64,000 bases of DNA from Seriola aureovittata (Eukaryota; Chordata; Actinopteri; Carangiformes; Carangidae): contig NC_079364.1 of the NCBI RefSeq assembly GCF_021018895.1, positions 11,549,885 through 11,613,884 on the forward strand, given 5' to 3'. The notes beneath the pieces were generated by a model. It was not told where the DNA came from, ran no database searches, and saw nothing but the letters and a program-made list of their open reading frames with translations. The position numbers and the translations under genes were made by a program. How positions within the stretch are numbered: position 1 is the stretch's first letter; each line of letters begins with the position of its first letter. Below are positions 22,616 to 33,212 of this stretch, piece by piece.

Positions 22616-24573
22616 TTGCTACCATCACCATCACCAGTTTATCAGTGGAATAGCACAAAACTGGCAGCAGGTATGTGCATTGCATTGCCATGTGCTTGTG
22701 TGTGTGCACACTACAAAAAAGATGGGAACTCACTATTAAAAACTTTGCTCTACGGTGTTCACACAGATCAAAAGCTGTACTTGAGTCAACAAGACCTTTA
22801 AGAAATGGTCCACAGACTCTGTTTGTACAGTACATTAAGCTCATCTAAGCAGCTACCTTGCATAAACTGTTTCTTATTCAAGAAACAAGTGCTGTTAATG
22901 TAAAACATCAAAGCAAAACCAGCATGGAGCTGCAACACTAGGGTGAGAAACCTGGTGTAATGTTTGCAGCCACAGTAGGGTGCGATTCCAGCAAGGCTCT
23001 GTTCACAGCTACTGAGGCTCATGCCTGCAGTTTTGCCAGAGGTGACTGACGGTTTTAAGAGGAAGACAGACAGAAAACTGTCATTCACAGCACAGACTCC
23101 ACTAAAATAATTTGATGGACAGATTTGGACAGTATTTGTGCTATCTACCAAGCCGGGACTAATAAAAGCAACTTGTTTAAATTCTGTTTCATATTGAATG
23201 TCTGTGTCCATCTTTGATGTTGTCTCGACACTAAGCTGCTGATGGCTTTAATGAATGAATAAAACATCTCATGGCATGTTTGCTCCTGTGTTTTATTGTG
23301 GTTCTGTCTTTGGTTACTCAAAAAGGCAGTTTGCGGAGCAGCTATATTTACCATATCTCTCATGTTTTGAAGTTATTGGTGCAAAAGCCTAGGGACAAAC
23401 ACAAAGCAATCTCATTTTTCATTCAGACAAGAACTGTTTGGCCTTTGTTCTGGCTTTATGAAATCCCCTCAGTGCTCAATTGCATTGAACGTCTTAGTTT
23501 ACAGAAAGCAGGCTGACATCCTGAACCTAATAATTGACTTTGATAACAAGTGGGAAGACTTGTGTGTTTATTTATTGATGTTGAATGTTAATGCATTGGA
23601 TTTACAGTAGATGCTGCATTCTGACAGGAACCCAACTGCCGGTAAAAATACAGCGCAGAGTACAAAAAGACGACTCCTTCCCAGAGTGATGCCATTTTAA
23701 TCCCCTTTTCCCTTAACATAATAGTTCTCTTAATATTTTGAATAATCATTAAAAAATGCTTTAAAGTGAGTGTGTTAGCTGTCAGACCTAAGCACATCTA
23801 GCTATTCAAGGTCAGCATGGCAATTTAGCAGCAGTGCTTTGACAAGAATAAACTACTTGATTTCACATCAGCTGTTTGGTAAAGCATTCAACAAAGCAGA
23901 AAGTGAGGAGGTGAGGGGGCTGTCTACAAGATAGGAGCCCTGTCTTGATGTAATCTGTGGAGCGCAACCATTTTTTTTTATTTTACGGAGCAGATGGTAA
24001 CACCTGGGCACCATGGGACAGGTGAGATTTGGTTTTTGGTTCACACACGTCTAGTGCGTCCCAAGATCATGGGCTTTAAATTCACACATAAGTAGACTAC
24101 ACATGCTATTTGTAAAACACAGCACATGTCATAATTATACGAAGGATACAATTCAGATTTTAATGAACTCACAGATTACCATAGTTTGCTCCTGTTTCCA
24201 GAGGGGAATGCAAACTATTCAATTATTTATCTGTTAATTACTTTATTTCTTTGTTGTTTATCAGTCAGGGCCTGTGGAATCATCACATTGCTAAAGCAAA
24301 TTTTTGATGAGTGCTTGGTGGGGAAAAATAACAATGAAATAATAGATTTAATTATATTAACTAGTCTCCTTGGTGTAAATAGATTGTTTTACAATTAACT
24401 GCTTCACACTGTAAAGCTATGCAACGCGTAATAATATCTGAAGATTTTTACAAAAACGATATTTCCAGTATGTAACATGCATCTGAAAGATCGCCTGTAA
24501 TGTAGGCCTATGTCAGTTCAGCTCTTAAGGTGCAAAAACAAAAATCAGCAGACTGCTTCTGTTTGTATGTCTG
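22616..24573. other. No gene seen
   Basis: A 137-codon minus frame (22798-23211) has no domain and ordinary AT-rich codon use. A T-rich run lies at 23971. Nothing else supported. Confidence 0.4.
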
Positions 24574-24608
24574 TGTTGTGTGTGTGTGAGTGTGTGTGTG
24601 TGTGTGAG

Positions 24609-24669
<61 letters not shown>
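24574..24669. repeat. Compound (GT)n(GA)n microsatellite
   Basis: A broken GT array passes directly into an uninterrupted GA array (about 24611-24669). The opposite-strand frames are poly-SL and poly-RE artefacts. Confidence 0.97.
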
Positions 24670-24672
<3 letters not shown>

Positions 24673-25017
24673 GTAATGAAACAGAACCGTCACAGAGCTG
24701 AGAAACACCAGTCCATGTCATAAGCTCAGGCTTAATTGCATCTTGTCAATTTTTAGCTATTCTGTAAATCCAATTTGAATTAAAAAGGCTGTAATGCAGC
24801 TAATGCCGACTGGTTACCTGACTTCTGTCTCTCAGAACAACAAAGAGGTGTGGGGGCGGTGCTGGTGGTGGCATTGACAGAACCTGATGAATTTTGCCTG
24901 TTGAAAGCAGGTAAAATTAGATCACGGAGCACAAAGTGTGTGAGTGATGCTTTTATCTAAATCCTATAATATAAGGCTGTTTCTTGTCTGTTGAATCTGT
25001 GTGAGGAGGCTTAACTA
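24670..25017. other. Repeat-free stretch
   Basis: 24710-24860 is even in composition with TAATTG/AATTAA words (gcttaattgcatcttgtcaa) and no repeat match. It resembles conserved non-coding DNA in texture only. Confidence 0.3.
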
Positions 25018-25237
25018 TTGAATCTGGATTACCATACATGATATCTGACGAGATGTTTTCATCTCAAGTGTAGGAGTGTGCTCCAGGCAGTGATATGCAT
25101 TACCATGCCAGACAGCAGGGCTGGGGGTGGATGGGCCACAGCTGCAAAGATGACAGGAAGTGAGCAATGTGGGACTGCTGCTTACCTGTTGAATCTGGAT
25201 ACCTGAGGAAGAGATTTGGTCTCAAGTGGGCACACAG
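25018..25237 (+). repeat. Diverged direct duplication, ~171-bp spacing
   Basis: 'ttgaatctggattacc...gagatgttttcatctcaagtg' (25018-25070) recurs as 'ttgaatctggatacc...gagatttggtctcaagtgg' (25189-25235). A third ttgaatctg lies at 24991. The order of words is kept, which suggests an old local duplication. Confidence 0.5.
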
Positions 25238-25320
25238 CTGCAATCTGCTTTTCCGTTTTTCAAACAATCAAACTGTTACCTTGAAGCCAACAAAGCAGAC
25301 ATAGCTCAAAAAGTATTGAA

Positions 25321-25857
25321 GGCTATGTCCACATTAATACGTTTTCATTTTAAAACGATGTCTTAAAAGAAAAACAATCTATGTCAAGACAAGCATTTTA
25401 GATCAGTATCAGAAATCCATCAATATTAACATGCCTAAAAATTCACAAACAAGAAGCAGATTGCCTATCTGCAGATGGTTGCTTAAGTTGCAGAAAAAAC
25501 AACAAACGAAGACCAGCAATGGCTAAAAGTAAGACCAGAGATTTCTTTGCTTGGACCGACGACGCCGAGGTGGAACTATTATTGAAAGTCACACAAGTAT
25601 AAGGTGGTCAAAGCGACAGAAAACATAGATTGAGAGAAGAATAAATTGTGACTGATAAGATACAATCAGAAAGCGAACATGGGTGTCTGCATCATCGTTT
25701 CCAAAAGTCTCCATTTCTGCCAATTCACAATAAAAAGCAACTCTTTTCAACAACAACAATTTTCAAACTAAAACAGTGCAAGCAGCGTTTCCAAAAGTCT
25801 CGAGTAATACGGATGCCAGTGATGCGTTTTAAACCTAAAGCATAATGTGTATGTAGA
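25321..25857 (+). mobile_element. hAT-like MITE carrying a protein remnant
   Basis: The left end (ctatgtccacattaatacg, then tttaaaacgatg) matches the reverse complement of the right end (ctacatacacattatgc, then tttaaaacgcatc). The interior has two 'cgtttccaaaagtct' blocks (25698, 25787) and 'aactaaaaca', typical of a teleost DNA element with 'aaacg'-rich ends. A short coding remnant sits inside (25519-25637). Confidence 0.65.
25519..25637 (+). pseudogene. Myb/SANT-like (trihelix-type) protein fragment, frameshifted
   Basis: From the ATG at 25519 the frame reads MAKSKTRDFFAWTDDAEVEL then LLKVTQ and stops. One frame further on it resumes as YKVVKATENID before a stop where a Trp would be expected. 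The pattern W-T-D-D-x-E-V-E-L-L-L-x-V-T, then YKV-K-x-x-E-N-x-D-W-E, is one I recall from short uncharacterised fish proteins with a Myb/SANT-like start, often found as repeated loci. The fragment has at least one frameshift and one nonsense change and loses the rest of the domain. It lies inside the 25321-25857 MITE, so the mobile element probably spread it. Confidence 0.55.
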
Positions 25858-27103
25858 GTGACAGACAACGACATATACACTTGAATTTTAAGTGTCTATA
25901 AGACTAAATATCTACAGAGTGATGTGGAGCTGTAATGCTTGAGGAATAACTGTGCCTGCAATTCTTTGATCCTTGCCTGAAGCGCAGCAAAAAATGCAAA
26001 GAGTGGTTTGAGGGTGAGGAGGATGATGGAGGATACTCGGCTGAAATGAAAAGTTGGTGTATGGATAAAAGCAAAATCGGACAAACTCTAATGAAAACAA
26101 ACCAATAATGACGTGCATCAGGAATGTGACATAAACATCCACTGAAGCTATTGAAGCTGAAGCTGAAGCTCCACCGATGAGACGAAACACTAATGTTGCC
26201 ATATTTCAATCATCTCTTTTTCCCTTATGGTTTCCCATGATTTGAGGGTTTGACTGGGGCTCCTTTAATCATGTCATCTAATTGTACCCTCCATTTCTGC
26301 ATTGATTTGCACCCAACTGCAGAATCAGCTCCATCAGCACCACGGTCAGAATGAATGAATCACTGTAGTGGATGGAAATCCGTACGAATTCACATTTTCT
26401 TTTTCTCAATTTCCTGGAAATTCTGTTGTGTTTGTCGTCTAAGCTGCCACTTTGACTCAGCTGTGCTTTGATCTGACTGCCAACATTACCATGTTAACAT
26501 GCATGTCAACAATGGCATCCTGACATTTACCATGTTGGAGTTCTAACACTGCAATTTGTACCCTCCCTGATGAAAGCATGGTGTAGTAGAGTTGTGTGAT
26601 TCTGTTGTACTGGCATGTTAACGAATGACAGGTAGCACATTAGTGTTTATCATTCAACTTTTAGCATGTCAGCACATCAGAAAAATATGTGTCAGCAAAC
26701 CTTATTTTTGTTTTTCTGATTTGTTTCACAAATAACAATTTAAGCACCAAAGTTCAAATAAAAACAGGGCAGAAAACAAACATCAACACAAAATGAAAGT
26801 GAAAAAGAGACACATTAACTGCTGAAAGGAAGTTAATCCTGTTACAGAGAGACTGCCTCTGAGCCAAAACTTGAATGAATCTGCATTGTCTTCTCAAGAA
26901 AAAAAAACACTCCAAAATTAAAACTAACTGAGGAAAGATGCAGTGTGGCTCATTTTCTTTTAACTCAGTTAAGTCTAGACTGAAACGGCATGTGTGTCTC
27001 CAAGATCTCACCAAAACAGAAAAGAAAGAGACTCTGAAAAGTTCATCAATTTATGCCTAATAAAAAATAGCTGTGTAATTGTGCTCAATCAATGTAAAGC
27101 GCT
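25858..27103. other. No gene seen
   Basis: Overlapping minus frames at 25896-26209 (62-101 codons) have no domain. 26480-26660 contains scattered 'atgttaacatgc' words that may be a worn dispersed repeat, not firmly identified. Confidence 0.4.
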
Positions 27104-27114
27104 CACACACACAC

Positions 27115-27178
<64 letters not shown>
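27104..27178. repeat. (CA)n microsatellite
   Basis: CA array with single interruptions (cgca, ccac). Frames across it are poly-TH/CV artefacts. Confidence 0.97.
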
Positions 27179-27188
<10 letters not shown>

Positions 27189-29599
27189 AGTAAGAAAGAA
27201 CAGGGAGGGGTGTACTTGGAATAAATTAACTTTCATGTTACATTTCCAAACCTTACAATGTGTGGCTGTTGTGGTCATAGATACCAGGTACCAGAATTAA
27301 TTAGTTTTAGCTGTAAATACTGCAAAGATCAAAATATATTTTTTCATTCAAAAACATAGGCATAATTGAAAGTTTATCCTGATTTAAAATTAACTCAGCC
27401 TTCACCTGTGTGGGAGACTGTGCATTATACAGCGAGGTCTTACTGCAGTGATACACAATATACCTATAACAAGTGTTAATAAGTGTTTACATCATAAAAA
27501 AGGAGAAGTAAGCAATTCAATTCAAATCCGATGGCGTGCAGAACAATTTCTTCACTAACTGAGAGACCTTCGAAAATATCACACATCCGCACAAAGGAAT
27601 AAACAAATGAACTAACAAATGAATGACCACAGCTGTTATTGAGTGTTCGATTTCACAGCAATAACATCTCAATGTGCACTTGTACTCGCTCTCTCAAGAA
27701 AGCCAGCGAGGGCATGCAGGTTTCAGTCAGCAACTTCAATTAGCCAGCTATACAATGCAAGGGAGCACAGTTAGCATCCGGAAGGTAGGACTACGCTATG
27801 TGCAGAACAAGTGTTTTTTTGTTTTTTTTCTCTCCGTGACTGGGCGAGAAAGACTCTGCGCTCAATCAATTTCAGCAAAGTGGATTAAACAGGTGACAGA
27901 CGGCTATAGAGAACAAAAGTAACATTCGTGTTTTGCAAGATTCATGTCGATTTACCCAAATAAATCTGCCAAATTACCCCGGGTGATATCGGACCTCCGC
28001 TTTTGCTTTTGATAGAAAACAGTTCCCAGTGATAATGTCATCAAGCAAGGTCTGTGATTTATTCCTCATTCACCAGGACATTGTTTCTGCAAAGGCACAT
28101 CAGCAAATAAAATCAACTGCATCAACTATGATTTTTTTTTTTTTTTAATGTTGGTGAACATTTAAACTGCAGGCAACCATATCCACATGAGACTATACAG
28201 AAGATATGTAACCCATGTATTGAATTATCAAACAAACTGATGATCGTCAGTTAGTTCATCTTTTTATTTGATATGCATTCAGAGCTGGTTTGCAGAAAAA
28301 TTACTTTTCATATCAGAGTTACTATATCTCAGAAAATATTTTTTCTGATTACATCAACACCGGTGTTTGACAGGAAGGTGATGAGGGAGGAAAACTCAGC
28401 TGGCAGGGTTTTCTCTCTCCAACTTATTGATATTCAACAAGAGCAATATTTTTGTATTGTTGTTTTTCCCAATTCACAGTTGACAGGACTTAAAATACAA
28501 ACAAAATCAGAAATATGTTGCATATTAAATGGATCGGGAACTGGCAGCAGGAATAAGGCCCATCTTGTAAAGCCATATAAATTTCCATTATCAGAATTTA
28601 GAATAAACACGTTCCAATGTCTTCTAACTAATAAGTGTCACAGTTTAAGAATCAATTATCCACAATGATGACAATCACATTCATTTTAGCCTCTAAAAGA
28701 CACAGCCAAAGGATATGGAGGAAAAAAAATTAGCACGTCTCTGTTGTATAGTAGGAGGGGGGACCTAATTTAGGCAGTTGAGTTGATTCATTTTTGAAAG
28801 ATGACTCTAGGCCCCTCAAGAGGAATGCGGCCTGGGTGTATAAGTGATATCTGCTCCATGGTTAATTCAGTGCGATTTTCCAAGCACAAGGTCACTCATT
28901 GTCAGTATCTGACAGAGGCCCATTCAGAAGAATGAGATGAGCTCAGAGAGCTTTCTCATTCTGAGGCCGCAGCTCTCGACTCATAATTATCTGGATGGCG
29001 CAGGCCTGCGTGACATTGTCAAGGAATACAAAGCTGTAATCTCTGCCTGGTTCTTCTGTAAAGAATTAACGCCATTGGCGGTGAAATAGCTATGCATCAC
29101 AGGCACAGATAGATTTCATTTTAGAGAGTTATCAGTGGGTGTATCATGGGAATGGCTCCAGCAACATTGACTATTTAGAGAGGAATGACCTTTTCATAAG
29201 TAAGGTTTATGCATCTAGTCAACCTTTCATTCAAATCCACAGGAGCACTGTCAAATTCCCAAATTTTAAAGGTTGTACATTCGTGGAATTATGATGAGTT
29301 TACTGCAGATCCAACTGATATGCCAAGTGAGACTGTAAACAAACCGTGTTTATAGCTTTCTTTTGCTTGAAACAAGCTAATGTTGCTGTCAGTGCAGTAC
29401 GTGATTTTCACTTGATAAGATTTCTTAAAATAAGTGATACGGATTCAATTTCAAATTAAACATTCAAATCCTTAAATCAAGATCAAATTGATTAAAATAA
29501 GATTAGTGGTTTTCTTCTTTCTAGATAACAAAAGTTCACAGAGATAGTAACTACATAGAGCCTTAACAAACCTGTTTCTGATTCTACAGTCTTCAAGTT
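27179..29599. other. Long repeat-poor stretch
   Basis: The 131-codon + frame at 28273-28668 shows no domain and is probably chance. A T run lies at 28131-28146. 27965-28125 and 28840-29190 are repeat-free and moderately GC-balanced (cataattatctggatggcgc, taacgccattggcggtg). They are the best conserved-non-coding candidates here, by texture only. Confidence 0.35.
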
Positions 29600-29955
29600 A
29601 GGAGAACTCATGGTTAAACACTGCCAACTGACTGCTGGTACTGTGGCTCTACATGGCAGTTTTAATCAGTGGGATCACTTTGGTCTCAACTGAAATATCT
29701 CACCAACTATTTGATGGATTGCCATGAAGGTTTGTACGGCCATTCATGTTCCCCAGAAGATGTCTTCTTTACCTCGAGCGACATGAGGTTGACCTTTTTG
29801 GTTGTGAGTGAAGTGTTTCGCCAACCACAGGATGAATCACCACAGATATTTATGGTCTCCAGAGGATGAATCACAGCGACAATGGTGATCCTCGGATGTT
29901 TCATCTAGCAAGATCATTGTCCAATTCTTTGGTTTATGACCAAATATCTGCAAAA
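29600..29955 (+). repeat. Dispersed fish repeat ('gaaatatctcaccaactat'), copy A
   Basis: Contains ggtctcaactgaaatatctc, accaactatttgatggattg, ccatgaaggtttgtac, cattcatgttccccaga and gatgaatcacagcgac, in the order of a very common teleost repeat. Copy B is at 46430. The two open frames here (66 and 65 codons) are repeat-derived. Confidence 0.8.
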
Positions 29956-31289
29956 AAGGGGACATTTCCGTTACCACTTACTTAGAAAACTGAGTTTTTG
30001 CAGTGTAAGGATTTTTGTCTATTTATTTATTCATTGATTCATTGTTAATTTGTGAAGGTGAGGCTACAATAAAAATTAAAAAAAGGCTGAATATCTTAAC
30101 TGTGTTACTTCCTTCAAATTAAATGCTAAACAGATGTTTATCAATGCCCTGACACTTGAATGCAAACACTGCTGTATGTCATTTGGGAACACTTGTTAAC
30201 ACTGATTCAAAACTGATGCTGTCAAATCTTCACCAGCTCTATTCCTGAGTCCATGACTGGTGATGTAGACAAGACAGACTTTGATATTTCTTTTTTTCCC
30301 TGCACACAGTAATCCGCAACTACAAAACAGAATATACACATCTTCACTGTCTATAATTGTTAGACTTAAGGAAATGTGAAACGCTAGTAACACTTTGTTC
30401 ACACTGTCGCTGAATTATTCCCCAACACAAATAGTTTCATTTTTATGACTTGATTGTTTATTCATTCATTAATATAACTTTTGTTGTTAGTTTTTTTTTT
30501 GTGCGTAGCATAAATGGCCTGCATCTGCTACATCTGCAATTTCATTATACAATCTTGTGTTGCATAATGATTATTAAATTGAATCCTGAAGCACAAATAT
30601 ACAATTTCAGTGTGTTTTTAGTGGTTAAAAACCAGACAGCAAGGGATGCCAGTTGAGCCAATCTCTGCTATGACATGAATATCATTACCATTCTCTGTTA
30701 TGAACTCGAGGCTATACAGAACATATTGTGAGCATATATAAGGCATGAGGAGACGTACTGTATTTCTTTACCGAGTCACCTGATCTGCTGGCTTTAAAGC
30801 ACTAAGACACTTGTGAGCTTTACAAGATTTACAATGGTAAATCTCATGCGATGAGTTGGGCCAAACAGCTGACCAGCATATGGAGTAAGTTTATTTTTAG
30901 ATCATCTTCCAGTTACACTAAAGTGATACTGTCACCTTGAAAAGTGCAGCGCTCCCCTAGAAGAATAAAATGCAGAACCAAAGGCAGAAACGCAGCATCT
31001 TTGCAAAAACAATATTTTTTTTTTTTTAAATGTAACCATCTTACTACTGTAAAACTGTACTATTGTCAGGTAACCCAGAAATGCTGTTTTGTGATGCGGA
31101 GAACCATACAGACACAGGCGGGAAGCAGAAAACAGACAATGGCAATGTTGAGAGGTGTTGAGTAGGAGTTTTTGTGCAGTTTAACTGCATGAATTACAAA
31201 AGTGATGGGTGAAAAATTCTCAATATCCCTGCAGGTGTGGATGAATCAAATAGAAAAAAAAAAGTTTTAAATATTAAGGCTGTTCATTG
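29956..31289. other. No gene seen
   Basis: T- and A-runs at 30491 and 31015. Frames of 60-73 codons unsupported. Confidence 0.45.
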
Positions 31290-31530
31290 GGTTTTTCACT
31301 TGATTTGTTGTGAGTCCGTGTCTGTGCGTGTGTATTGCAGGTTTTACTCATGTTGTGGGGACCTAAGTCTGTTTACACAGCCACAGGGACCTGCTTTTTG
31401 TCCCCATAACATGAATCACTACATTTTAAGGTGAGGAGGGGGAAACATATTTTTAAGGCAAGGAAAGCTTAGGTTTAGGTTAAGGTAAGGGTTAGTGCTA
31501 TGGCTAGGCAAGGAGTAGTTATGGTTAAGG
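31290..31530 (+). repeat. Dispersed fish repeat ('tgtggggacctaa...ggtccccataa')
   Basis: gttgtggggacctaagtctg, tttacacagccacaggg, tttttgtccccataacatg and a (g)gttaggtt-rich tail follow the order of a repeat frequent in teleost introns. The tail passes into the GTGA array. Confidence 0.7.
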
Positions 31531-31545
31531 TTAGAGTAGGCCTCC

Positions 31546-31594
31546 AGTGAGTGAGTGAGTGAGTGAGTGAGTGAGTGAGTGAGTGAGTGAGTGA
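31546..31594. repeat. (GTGA)12 microsatellite
   Basis: Uninterrupted tetranucleotide array directly after the gttaggtt-rich tail of the upstream repeat. Confidence 0.97.
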
Positions 31595-32307
31595 GGTAAA
31601 CAGTGAGAGTCTCTGCTGTGTATCAGCACAGTCGCTTGTGATTACTGAATAAAACCTTTTAATTCTTTCCAGGGGCTACTGTTTGGTTATGGCTCCAGAA
31701 CATATTGCCTCCTGTTTTTTTCCCCCTCATTACTTTAAACTATTAAATCAGGTCAATTCATTATTCAAACAAAAACATGAGACCTTGAGCCTGTGACAGC
31801 CCTCATGGATACCAACTGTACTGTACACTATGTACAACTGTTTAATTTGATAGCTGACTATAATAAGAAAGTTGAGACACACTTGACTTGAGTGTTGTGT
31901 TTTTACAACAGCGACATAAACGAGTGCACTTTAAAATGGTGTTAAGAAAACATATGTTTGCTTGATAGCAGTCAAGTTTACAACATGATGATCACAATGA
32001 AGAGGACTTTTCCTTTTTTTTTTTTTTTTTTTATACTTGCTGGGACAGAGGCACCACCAAATAATGTTCCACATCTACTGTCTGTCAGAGTCACAGCAGA
32101 GCTGCACATCACATCAAAGAACATCCTCTCAGCAATGATGGCTTTCATGTAGTGGGAAAAATTTGCTCTGCTCAAAACGTTTTCAGAGAGCAAAATATCA
32201 TAAACATTCAAACCTTTATTTTCTGTCAAGAAAATATAAATTATTTCACAAATTATGTTATTTTGTCATCCTGCTCTCTTTATCTCAGACTCACTTTTAA
32301 GTCCATA
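31595..32307. other. No gene seen
   Basis: T run at 32014-32032. The two frames across it (64 and 83 codons) are not supported. Confidence 0.45.
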
Positions 32308-32343
32308 TCACTGTGTGTATCACCATGGTGATACACACAGTGA
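32308..32343. other. Perfect 36-bp palindrome, no loop
   Basis: The half-site tcactgtgtgtatcacca (18 bp) is followed at once by its exact reverse complement, centred on CCATGG. The pairing breaks on the next base on each side. No repeat family recognised around it. Confidence 0.95.
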
Positions 32344-32749
32344 CCATGGTTATATTGGAGAGCAGTTCCTATAAGAAAACAAAACAAAAAATTTAAAGCA
32401 AAGTGATGAAGAGAAAATGATCATTTTCAGATAACACAAAATACTAAAGATATTGTACTTTCTTTCAGTAAAGCCAGAAAAAGTTGAAAGCATACACTTC
32501 AAAAAAGGTATCCATAATTTGCCCTCGGTCGAACACATAAAAAAGTGAAAGAAGCTTGAGAGAGGTTCAAACCCTTCATTCTCCTCACAAACCTGCATGC
32601 CAAAGTTGCATGACGTGGGACATACTGTACTTGTTGAATTATCATTTTCAGAAAGTGACAAAAATTACCAGATAGTCTCCCTAATTACGACATCACACTT
32701 CACTACTGACAGCTTGGCTCAACACACAACAAGCTTTTAAATGCAACAC

Positions 32750-33212
32750 AAAGTTAAACCGGTGGTTTCCAACCTTTGTGGTTAATGACGTCTTACAAAA
32801 ATCAATGTTTAGTCTGGGTCACATTTCAGATGTCTATGAGTTGTTAGAGTTGTTAACAGCTCCAATTTCTCACATCCAAAAACTGAAAACAGATGTGTTT
32901 TTTCTTTTCTCCTTTTCTCCTTTTCTCCGATTAATCTCACGAACCTTGATTTATCTGGTGTCCCTGTATATAAAACTGTAAGTTCAGACTAACTCCACCT
33001 CCAGCAGCCACAACAGTAACATTAAACACTGATGCTTAAGTGTTAATAATCTAATGTTGTCATACAGTAGAAAAATAATATCAGTCAGAGGAACCAAAGC
33101 AGTACTTTAACTTAGCTGCTAATACTTTTATTTGTAATGGAGTATTTTTACATTGGTGTATTGTTACTTATGGTTAAATGAAGGATCTGAATACTTCTTC
33201 CACCAATGTGTC
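32750..33212 (+). repeat. Composite dispersed fish repeat, ~460 bp
   Basis: Starts accggtggtttccaacctttg, continues gtttagtctgggtcacattt, cagatgtctatgagttgtt, aactccacctccagcagcc and acacagtagcatta-type words, and ends tggagtatttttacattgg and ggatctgaatacttcttcc. This is the order of an abundant teleost repeat. The 67-codon frame inside is not a gene. Confidence 0.85.

Noticed and set aside
24508..24708. Frames with poly-SL and poly-RE repeats
   Set aside because: Direct translation of the GT/GA microsatellite.
26450..26660. Dispersed repeat with 'catgttaacatgc' words
   Set aside because: Matches were too scattered to assign a family or boundaries.
28273..28668. 131-codon + frame as a gene
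   Set aside because: No domain, no splice or promoter context, AT-rich codon use as expected by chance. Noted as unsupported.
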